Assembly: GCA_964481825.1 (NCBI GenBank)
Contig: CAYZUE010000019.1
Coordinates: 1 to 19,315, forward strand
From: CAYZUE01 sp964481825
GTDB taxonomy: Archaea > Hydrothermarchaeota > Hydrothermarchaeia > Hydrothermarchaeales > JALUUU01
DNA length: 19,315 nt
Direction of reading: 5' to 3'
In this document: positions 13,639 to 19,315 of the stretch, piece by piece
How the letters are laid out: each line of letters starts with the position of its first letter
Position numbering within the stretch: the stretch's first letter is position 1
Position numbers and translations under genes: made by a program
The notes under the pieces: model-generated
What the model saw: only the letters and a program-made list of their open reading frames with translations
What the model was told of the DNA's origin: nothing
Database searches by the model: none

Positions 13639-14388
13639 ATGATACCTGTATACAACGAAAAAGCATTAATTCTTAATGATTTTTTGATTATTGCAGACCT
13701 TCATATTGGATTAGAAAGAGAATTATTCAATAAAGGTATGAAAGTACCATCGCAAATTGCCAAGATAGAACAACGCATTATAGACTTGTTAAATAAAACG
13801 GGGAAAAAAAAACTGATAATCCTTGGAGATTTAAAGCACAATATTCCAACAATTTCCTGGCAAGAATATAATGAAATTCCAAAATTTATAAAAAGATTAT
13901 CGCAATATGCAGAGATTATTCTGATTAAAGGGAATCATGATGGTTATATAGAAAAAATAATCCCTGATTTAAAAGTTAAGAAAGAATTATCTGTAAATGG
14001 AAAAATTTTACTCCTCCATGGACATGCAAATCCGAAAAAATTAGATTATGAATATTTTATTATTGGACATAATCATCCAGGTATACAATTAAGAGGAAAA
14101 TTTGGATTTGGAAATACGGAAAGTGCATGGGTACGATTAAAATTTACAAAAAATGCTATGGATAAAATCAATATGCAAAAAAAACCAGAGGTTGTAGTAT
14201 TACCTGCATTTAATGATTTAATTTACGGAGTACCCTTTAATTCACCTAAAATGAACAGTCTATTAGGCCCTTTTTTTAAGAAAGGACTTGTTGATATTGA
14301 TAATGGAAGAGCGTTTTTACTAGACAGCACTTATTTAGGTAAAATAAAGGATTTAAAAATGGAAATCCCCTATCAAAAAAGCGATTAA
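13639..14388 (+). CDS. SbcD/Mre11-related archaeal metallophosphoesterase
   Basis: A 249-aa calcineurin-type phosphoesterase from the ATG at 13639; a TTG at 13615 would add eight residues but overlaps the promoter. The metal-ligand motifs run in order: ADLHIGLE, LGDLKHN, KGNHDG, LLHGHANP and IIGHNHPGI. This matches the archaeal SbcD-related phosphoesterase family of about 230-260 aa. These are predicted two-metal nucleases or phosphodiesterases; bacterial relatives pair with Lhr helicases, but no helicase is in the window. It diverges from the 92-aa unknown and converges on the UbiA gene, overlapping it by 36 nt. Confidence 0.9.
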   Translation: MIPVYNEKALILNDFLIIADLHIGLERELFNKGMKVPSQIAKIEQRIIDLLNKTGKKKLIILGDLKHNIPTISWQEYNEIPKFIKRLSQYAEIILIKGNHDGYIEKIIPDLKVKKELSVNGKILLLHGHANPKKLDYEYFIIGHNHPGIQLRGKFGFGNTESAWVRLKFTKNAMDKINMQKKPEVVVLPAFNDLIYGVPFNSPKMNSLLGPFFKKGLVDIDNGRAFLLDSTYLGKIKDLKMEIPYQKSD

Positions 14389-15180
14389 TCCAATCACCAT
14401 GCCGATTTTAATCATCTTCTGAGTCTTTTTAGCATTTTGCTTTGGATTTTGGAGAAGATTTATTGAAACATAAAAAAAGATAATATCGGAGAAAATAACT
14501 AGGAAAATGTAATTGAGATTCAGAATATTTAAAATGTAGGGTAGTGGACTGATTAAAATAGTAATGAAAAGTATTAAAGATGCTAACTTAGCAGAATTAA
14601 TAATACCAATGCTTGAGGGTAAAGTAGATATAAAGGCTTTATCTCCTTCATGATCTTGGATATCTTTTATTATTTCTCTACTTGTATTAGCTAATCCAGC
14701 TATCAAAACTAAAAGGAGAACGACTGTAGGCTCTCCAACAACTACTCCTCCAAACAAGAAGGGAGATGCTACGAGATAACTTACAAGAATATTTTTATAA
14801 ATCCCCCCATATTTTTTTACTTTCATAGGGTAGATATACAAAAGAAAAGAATTGATACTAGCTATGATAATAGCATAGATATTAATAAAGATAGAAAGAC
14901 CCACTCCTACTGAAAATAGAAATAGTGCGTAAAAATAAGCAAATCTTAAAGACATCCGCTTGGAAGGTAAGGGACGGGAGGGATTATTGATCTTATCTAT
15001 ATTAAAATCGAAAAAATCGTTGATTGTATTACCAGCACCACAAATTAAAAAAGCTATTATTCCTGGAAGTAGTATAGTTAAATCTAATGATTCTTCAGAA
15101 GCAATAGTTGCTCCAACGATCACTGCTATTGCAGCAATTAAACAATTATGAGGCCTTAGAATTTCTATAAATGGAATCAT
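14353..15180 (-). CDS. UbiA prenyltransferase, probable digeranylgeranylglyceryl phosphate synthase
   Basis: A 275-aa integral membrane protein with about eight or nine hydrophobic helices. The two Asp-rich sites of UbiA enzymes are present: NDFFDFNIDKINNPSRPLPS (54-73) and DIQDHEGD (173-180), which hold Mg and the prenyl diphosphate. Length and motifs fit archaeal digeranylgeranylglyceryl phosphate synthase, which adds the second geranylgeranyl chain to make archaeal diether lipids; other UbiA family members cannot be fully excluded. A TATA element near 15201-15207, read on the minus strand, is about 24 nt upstream of the ATG at 15178-15180, so the mRNA is probably leaderless. The 3' end overlaps the phosphoesterase gene. 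Confidence 0.9.
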   Translation of the reverse strand: MIPFIEILRPHNCLIAAIAVIVGATIASEESLDLTILLPGIIAFLICGAGNTINDFFDFNIDKINNPSRPLPSKRMSLRFAYFYALFLFSVGVGLSIFINIYAIIIASINSFLLYIYPMKVKKYGGIYKNILVSYLVASPFLFGGVVVGEPTVVLLLVLIAGLANTSREIIKDIQDHEGDKAFISTLPSSIGIINSAKLASLILFITILISPLPYILNILNLNYIFLVIFSDIIFFYVSINLLQNPKQNAKKTQKMIKIGMVIGLIAFLIGDFHF

Positions 15181-15194
15181 TGAACTCTAGAAAA

Positions 15195-15221
15195 CTTTAT
15201 CTTTATAGGTTTAATATTTTA
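15195..15221. promoter_or_regulatory. Overlapping divergent promoters of UbiA and tRNA-Gln(TTG)
   Basis: ctttata at 15201-15207 reads TATAAAG towards the UbiA gene and tttatagg towards the tRNA, at about 24 and 28 nt from the respective 5' ends. A second AT-rich box, ttaatatttt, follows at 15211-15220. The 52-nt gap can hardly hold two independent promoters, so the TATA elements probably overlap. Confidence 0.4.
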
Positions 15222-15232
15222 TCTGTTAATAC

Positions 15233-15305
15233 AGCCCGGTAGTGTAGCGGTCAATCATGCCGGCCTTTGGAGCCGGCGACGACGGTTCGAATCCGTCCCG
15301 GGCTA
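15233..15305 (+). tRNA. tRNA-Gln (anticodon TTG)
   Basis: A 73-nt cloverleaf. The acceptor stem AGCCCGG (15233-15239) pairs with CCGGGCT (15298-15304), and A15305 is the discriminator. The anticodon stem CCGGC/GCCGG is perfect; the loop CTTTGGA has anticodon TTG at 15267-15269, reading CAA. The T arm is GACGG-TTCGAAT-CCGTC. The A1-U72 pair is usual for tRNA-Gln. There is no intron and no encoded CCA. In archaea this tRNA is normally charged by GluRS and the GatDE amidotransferase. Confidence 0.95.
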
Positions 15306-15359
15306 TATTTCAATATGCTAAATCAATAAAATATTACGCCTAATAGTTAATTTCAAAGA

Positions 15360-15368
15360 TTTTTTTTT
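15360..15368 (+). terminator. Oligo-T terminator after tRNA-Gln(TTG)
   Basis: A run of nine T residues lies 55 nt after the tRNA end with no hairpin ahead of it, as is typical for intrinsic archaeal termination. Shorter T-rich stretches lie nearby, so the exact end point is uncertain. Confidence 0.4.
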
Positions 15369-15523
15369 ATTATAGATAGATACATTTGTTTACTTCTCAA
15401 CTACCTCTGTTTTTTGGTAAACTGTATAATTCAAGAGTAAAATTATTTTATTAATAATTTAAATGAATACAGAATGGCCAGCAAAAACAATTTAGCACTC
15501 TACAAATAATTCTAAATTTAGGA

Positions 15524-15883
15524 TTAGTGTAAACCATATGTTACGAGCTGATATGCCGATAATACCCCAATACCATTACACAAAAGACATGATCCCGGGT
15601 ACTGATGATTATCCCCATTAGCTGAATCTCCCAGTCCTGAACCTTTACATTTGTTACACGTGAATATTTGAACCGATGAGTCCTTAGTTATAGTCGGCAC
15701 TTTAATCCTTATTTCACCTTGCCCCCCACAAATATCACAGGACTTATGATCCGATAAAGGAGAGGAAGGTAATGTCGAAATAATCCCTTCTCCTTTGCAT
15801 TTAACACATTTAATCAATATATGTTCATTATCTAATTTTTTATATTTTGAACTACTGATGGTATCCTCTTTAGTTTTATTCAT
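15524..15883 (-). CDS. DnaJ-type Cys-rich zinc-finger protein without J domain
   Basis: A 119-aa protein with four CxxCxGxG repeats: CVKCKGEG, CDICGGQG, CNKCKGSG and CLLCNGIG. Their order and spacing match the DnaJ/Hsp40 cysteine-rich domain, which holds two zinc ions by pairing repeats 1 with 4 and 2 with 3. No J domain, Gly/Phe linker or C-terminal substrate domain is present. Stand-alone proteins of this kind include protein-folding and thiol-disulfide factors in plastids and prokaryotes. The ATG at 15881-15883 follows a TATA-like GGTATAAAT about 20 nt upstream. It stands alone between the two tRNA-Gln genes. A zinc-dependent chaperone or redox role is likely; its partner is unknown. Confidence 0.82.
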   Translation of the reverse strand: MNKTKEDTISSSKYKKLDNEHILIKCVKCKGEGIISTLPSSPLSDHKSCDICGGQGEIRIKVPTITKDSSVQIFTCNKCKGSGLGDSANGDNHQYPGSCLLCNGIGVLSAYQLVTYGLH

Positions 15884-15953
15884 TCTATATCATTGAATAA
15901 TTTATACCACATATATTACTTTTCCTAATTTATTAGAGAATTTACAAACAAAG

Positions 15954-16127
15954 TTAAGAAAATCCAAATTGTTTTCTCCAAAATAAGAGATGTAATAGTA
16001 ATATCACTAGGATTAGATGGATTGATATGTGATTACCCAAGAATAACAAAACTAGCCCTAAAATTAGAATTAAAAGTTTTTTAGGATTAGAAAATGGGAT
16101 ATTTAGATTTTCATTTATAATTTTATG
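15954..16127 (-). pseudogene. Two-helix small membrane ORF lacking a standard start codon
   Basis: A reading frame open from 16127 to the TAA at 15954-15956 encodes a 57-codon hydrophobic peptide. It has a polar lead (about NIPFSNPKK), helix 1 (LLILILGLVLLFLG), a short NHISIH turn, helix 2 (LILVILLLHLLF) and a basic tail WRKQFGFS. There is no in-frame ATG. AGGAGATGA, a good ribosome binding site, lies just upstream near 16128-16136, and an ATG at 16112-16114 in another frame runs only M-K-I-stop. Either a one-base indel broke the gene or put an error in the sequence, or it starts at an unusual codon such as ATT at 16119-16121, or the hydrophobic frame is an accident of AT-rich DNA. Confidence 0.35.
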
Positions 16128-16263
16128 TCATCTCCTGTCTTACAATCCTCTTTTTTTTCTGATAAAAAGTTTATTATTATTATTATATCTAAATTGTTCT
16201 ACAATTAAAAAACGGTTATCTTTATTAAGCGAAGGGTTATTAAAATATTTATATATATAATAC

Positions 16264-16336
16264 AGCCCGGTAGTGTAGCGGTCAATCATATGGGACTCTG
16301 GATCCTGTGACGACGGTTCGAATCCGTCCCGGGCTA
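16264..16336 (+). tRNA. tRNA-Gln (anticodon CTG)
   Basis: A 73-nt cloverleaf with anticodon CTG at 16298-16300, reading CAG. The first 26 nt and the last 28 nt are identical to the tRNA-Gln(TTG) gene 0.96 kb upstream; differences are confined to the anticodon arm. Its anticodon stem is weak, with two G-U wobbles (T-G and G-T) and an A-T pair closing the loop CTCTGGA, unlike the all-GC stem of the sister gene. There is no intron and no encoded CCA. TATA-like ttaaaatat lies near 16239-16248. Confidence 0.94.
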
Positions 16337-16434
16337 AATCTATAGAAAATAAATATATATAGAGGCTTTAAATTAAAAAAAAATCGTAGATATTTCTATT
16401 ACTTATCTCTGAAAGAAGAATAAAGGTCAATGCA

Positions 16435-17589
16435 ATGGTATTAAAAAAAAGTGTAATTTGGATTGTATTGTTATTAGTTATACCTCTAGATGTAACTGCA
16501 GCTCAAATAGAAAAAATATTAGCACCGGAGATACTTCTTATAATCAGTTTATTATTTGGATTAATTATTTTAGGAATGTTTGCATATTGGAATAAATACC
16601 ACCGAGATAAATCTCCAATTAAGAAACTATCTAGAGTCAATAGAGTCAAGAAAAAAAGTCCTGAAGTTAACCTTGAGGTTGTGTCAGAAAGTCTTGAGAT
16701 TTTAAAAAATGCGCAGATAAAAATTAATGTAACAAATTCAAACACAAATAAACCGATTAACAAAGCTATAGTTACATTAGGAAACAGAAACAACGAAACT
16801 AATGAGTCTGGAAATACGAAATTTGAGGATGTTTCCAAAGGAATCTACGAGATTAGTATTGAAAGAGAGTTTTACGATAAGATAATTAAAAAAATAGATG
16901 TTCAAGAATCTAAAGAATTAATTCAGATTAATTTAATTCCTGTATCTGGATTGAGAGGTACACAGGCAGATAGATTGAACAATACAATTGAACTAGTAAG
17001 GAATAAATATCATGAAATTCCCTCGTCAGACCCTTATTTGCCATTGTACTACCAATCCATTGGAGAGAATATAATATACTTTGTTGAAAAAATCCTGGAT
17101 ATGCCTTCTCTTTTTAAAGATGTTGATTATTCAAAATCCATGGATGAATTGATATCAGCTACAGAAATTATTTGCATTGAATTAGGAGAGATGATGGTAG
17201 ATTGGAAAAATGTAAAGATTTATGAGAGTAATGAAGAAACCAACGTTAAATGTATTGCCCCGGCATTTAGTGAAATAAAAAAATTTGAAGATGCCTTAAT
17301 TGACCCTGCCAAATTTATTGAAATAAATAACCAAAAGATTAAACACAGAATGAATAATGTAGATGAAAAAATTACAGAGAGAATTAAAGATATTACAATA
17401 ATGCCTATATCAGGAGTATGGCGTATATCTGAAAAGCTTATTAACAAAATTAATCCTGGGATGGAAGATGCAAATACTAATCTAAAAAATACTATCTTGT
17501 TACTATTCTCAGACGCAATTTTGGACTACGTTGAAGATATGTTAAATAACGACCAAATCCTTGATAGATTAAAAGCTAGTATAATTTAG
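16435..17589 (+). CDS. Membrane protein with carboxypeptidase-regulatory-like domain
   Basis: A 384-aa protein, family not recognised. Residues 1-23 look like a signal peptide or first membrane helix, and a second helix spans about 32-52, followed by a basic stretch (NKYHRDK...KKLSRVNRVKKK). Residues about 88-170 form a beta-rich segment resembling CarboxypepD_reg or PEGA-like domains (KINVTNSNTNKPINKAIVTLGN, then GKTKFEDV-like turns, ending INLIPV). The C-terminal part (about 175-384) is helical and acidic. If residues 1-52 form a hairpin, the remainder is cytoplasmic; if the N-terminus is cleaved, the second helix is the anchor. AGGT precedes the ATG at 16435. It converges on the surface-protein gene with a 12-nt gap between stop codons. 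Confidence 0.72.
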   Translation: MVLKKSVIWIVLLLVIPLDVTAAQIEKILAPEILLIISLLFGLIILGMFAYWNKYHRDKSPIKKLSRVNRVKKKSPEVNLEVVSESLEILKNAQIKINVTNSNTNKPINKAIVTLGNRNNETNESGNTKFEDVSKGIYEISIEREFYDKIIKKIDVQESKELIQINLIPVSGLRGTQADRLNNTIELVRNKYHEIPSSDPYLPLYYQSIGENIIYFVEKILDMPSLFKDVDYSKSMDELISATEIICIELGEMMVDWKNVKIYESNEETNVKCIAPAFSEIKKFEDALIDPAKFIEINNQKIKHRMNNVDEKITERIKDITIMPISGVWRISEKLINKINPGMEDANTNLKNTILLLFSDAILDYVEDMLNNDQILDRLKASII

Positions 17590-17601
17590 TCAATGAGTAA
17601 A

Positions 17602-19315
17602 CTAAACATTTTCAGACTTCATCACTATATTACCTAAATCTGTTTCATCCTCATCAAGATGAAATCGTTGAATTGCAAGGGAAACTCTAATTAAGAAACC
17701 AATGAATAGTAGAACGTAGATACTGCCAAGTATGAAAAATGACCTAATTATTGAAGATCTTGTATTCTCGATTTGGGATATCTTGTCCTGAAGCAAGTTT
17801 GCCTCATTTAATTCGCCTGATAATCTATACAATGATTCCGCTTGTTTATAATAATCAATTGAATTAATCAGATTGTTAGATACACTATCGAATGAAAAGG
17901 GATTAATTACAAATGAAGATTCTTTAATGTTAAATGACCTATCAATAACTTTTCCATAATAAGATTTGCCTTGATTTTTATTTTCTGATGCACGAGTTAA
18001 TAATTGTACATATTGTTGTTCCATCTGATGTTGTTCAAGAAGATTCTTCTTTTCTTCAGCCTCTTTACCTAATAAACCATATATCCCGCCTAAATGTTTA
18101 AAATAAACAATAGCCAATTTATAATTTGAATTTTTTTCCTCATCTGCTGCTGCATTAAGGTTATCCAAGATATCATAAGCAGCGATGTTCCAAGCTATTT
18201 CAGCTGCATTAATACCTCTATCAGAAATTTCAATAAATTCTGAATCATCGAGATTTTGATTTCCTACTTGCATCTTTATCAAGGATTGATGTCCTCTAAT
18301 TATATTTTCACCCGATTTACCGATTTTCCCATCTTTATTCTGGATGGCACTTGTTACCTCTGATAAAAAAGTTCTAGTACCACTATAAATAGACATTACT
18401 GCTACTATCTTTTTTGCGTCATTTGTTCCCTTTGTCTTCTCTAGGATTAAAGAAGTGCTACTAATAATTTCCTTAAATTGATCCAGTTCATCAGGAGTTT
18501 CTACATTTTCTAGATAATCCAATGCTTCCTGTACCCCTGGGAAGTAAACAAAGACTTCAGCGGTTAAAGTTTTGGTGCCAGCATAATCTGTGATAAGTTT
18601 AAATTCCCAATTTTTTTCTCCTAAGGTACTATCTTGAGGGAGAACAAGATTAAATGGAATCTGTATTGCCTCACTTGGTGGAACATAATCTTCGAAAGTG
18701 TATGTTAACCACCCTAATTCCCCTGAAAGAAGAGATATTGATAGGCCTTCTATGGGGGTAAACCCACCTATTTCTTGTATAAAAATAATTTGTTGCGAAG
18801 TTTCTTTTCCTGTTTCAAAGGTTACTTTACCTAAATCAATAGTAGTATTGCTTATAACGATCTCAGGTGTTGGGATGATGTAGGATATGTTTTGAAAATC
18901 TTTTGAAATATTAGTAGCTGATTCAAAGGATATTTTTAAGGGATAACTACCAGGTTTTAATGAACGACTAGGTACTGAGGCTTTAACCTCAAGACTAATA
19001 TTCTCAAAAGGGGAGAGATTACCGATGCTGCCAAGATAATCTAATGAAATAGACCCGTTTTGAATTATTGAAAGGCTAACATTATTTGCAGATTTATAAC
19101 CCATTACTTCTTCAACAATTAAAATTCTACTAAAGTTAGAACCTGCTATTAAATTTCCCCAATCTTGCTCCCATGAGGCATTTATAGTAGAGCGAGGATA
19201 GATAATTTCAACTGTGATAGCGGGATTTGATGTTATCACATTTGTTCCAGTTATATCAATGGTACCATATCGTAACCCTTCTGTAAGGTTAGAATTTATA
19301 AATAAAGATAGATTG
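17602..19315 (-). CDS. Large surface protein, C-terminally anchored, truncated by window edge
   Basis: The frame has no stop through position 19315, so the true start lies outside the window; a GTG at 19237-19239 is internal. At least 570 codons are present. The N-terminal part shows repeated beta-sandwich domains of the archaeal surface-protein type, for instance ...GLRYGTIDITG and KPGSYPLKISFESA, with at least ten N-x-S/T sequons (NAS, NFS, NVS, NGS, NLS, NIS, NTT), consistent with N-glycosylation outside the cell. A helical region follows, with TPR-like or coiled-coil character (ELDQFKEI..., AAEIAWNIAAYDILDNL, YYKQAESLYRLSGEL). One membrane helix lies about 45-22 residues from the C-terminus (SFFILGSIYVLLFIGFLIR), leaving a short acidic cytoplasmic tail. 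The function is unknown; a cell-envelope or adhesion role is likely. Confidence 0.82.
   Translation of the reverse strand, partial: NLSLFINSNLTEGLRYGTIDITGTNVITSNPAITVEIIYPRSTINASWEQDWGNLIAGSNFSRILIVEEVMGYKSANNVSLSIIQNGSISLDYLGSIGNLSPFENISLEVKASVPSRSLKPGSYPLKISFESATNISKDFQNISYIIPTPEIVISNTTIDLGKVTFETGKETSQQIIFIQEIGGFTPIEGLSISLLSGELGWLTYTFEDYVPPSEAIQIPFNLVLPQDSTLGEKNWEFKLITDYAGTKTLTAEVFVYFPGVQEALDYLENVETPDELDQFKEIISSTSLILEKTKGTNDAKKIVAVMSIYSGTRTFLSEVTSAIQNKDGKIGKSGENIIRGHQSLIKMQVGNQNLDDSEFIEISDRGINAAEIAWNIAAYDILDNLNAAADEEKNSNYKLAIVYFKHLGGIYGLLGKEAEEKKNLLEQHQMEQQYVQLLTRASENKNQGKSYYGKVIDRSFNIKESSFVINPFSFDSVSNNLINSIDYYKQAESLYRLSGELNEANLLQDKISQIENTRSSIIRSFFILGSIYVLLFIGFLIRVSLAIQRFHLDEDETDLGNIVMKSENV

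Noticed and set aside
13583..13666. 28-residue N-terminal extension of the 92-aa protein
   Set aside because: The extension would overlap the divergent phosphoesterase start and the shared TATA element, and its sequence has no domain character.
16503..16838. Hydrophobic minus-strand open frame
   Set aside because: It is antisense to the membrane and beta domains of the 16435 gene; its hydrophobicity mirrors the AT-rich coding strand.
17602..19239. Start of the surface protein at the GTG at 19237-19239
   Set aside because: The same frame stays open for 25 more codons to the window edge, with beta-domain-like sequence, so the protein starts outside the window.
1..19315. CRISPR array or phage/plasmid attachment site
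   Set aside because: I saw no regularly spaced direct repeats. The only long repeats are the tRNA pair and the short in-gene motif repeat, and no integrase gene lies beside either tRNA.

Overview
The window is archaeal DNA, AT-rich and densely coded. Its archaeal markers are an ATP-dependent archaeal-type DNA ligase, an AK6/Fap7-type kinase, a UbiA prenyltransferase of the archaeol-lipid type, an SbcD-related phosphoesterase, a CDIN1/TPD-type nuclease and two tRNA-Gln genes with no encoded CCA. TATA boxes lie 24-30 nt upstream of several start codons, which suggests leaderless mRNAs. A methyl-carrying corrinoid protein and a CooC-type nickel ATPase point to corrinoid- and CODH-based C1 metabolism (a methanogen, or a methylotrophic or acetogenic archaeon). 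The sequence does not let me choose between a euryarchaeal and an Asgard-type lineage. 

Positions 1-4138 are one minus-strand gene string. It starts with a corrinoid protein, then a transposase-derived zinc-ribbon/HTH protein overlapping a 90-aa unknown, then three consecutive small G3E-family GTPases, a 147-aa unknown and a 111-aa Cys-rich protein. No substrate methyltransferase is present here. This is the most interesting part of the window: it looks like a chaperone or activation module for a corrinoid protein. The three GTPases keep their nucleotide-binding motifs but differ at the CxCC metal site: intact, lost, and changed to CxxC. 

Positions 4315-6547 carry DNA ligase and the AK6-like kinase (plus strand). 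Positions 6548-8103 hold a 47-aa one-helix membrane protein missed by length cut-offs, a membrane protein with a duplicated IDQWEE motif, and a membrane-anchored double PRC-barrel protein. Positions 8063-9980 hold a minus-strand pair: a CDIN1-type nuclease and a radical SAM enzyme with unusual CX4CX2C spacing. Positions 10101-10331 encode a small unknown protein with a strong ribosome binding site. 

Positions 10340-13582 are a minus-strand run: a 92-aa unknown, a 266-aa unknown with a C-terminal Cys cluster, 6-phospho-3-hexuloisomerase, a MoaD-MoaE fusion and CooC. A metallophosphoesterase diverges from it at 13639 and converges on the UbiA enzyme (14353-15180) with a 36-nt overlap. Two tRNA-Gln genes (TTG, CTG), identical outside the anticodon arm, flank a DnaJ-type zinc-finger protein without a J domain and a two-helix ORF that has a Shine-Dalgarno sequence but no normal start codon. 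The window ends with two convergent membrane proteins, the second a large surface protein cut by the window edge.
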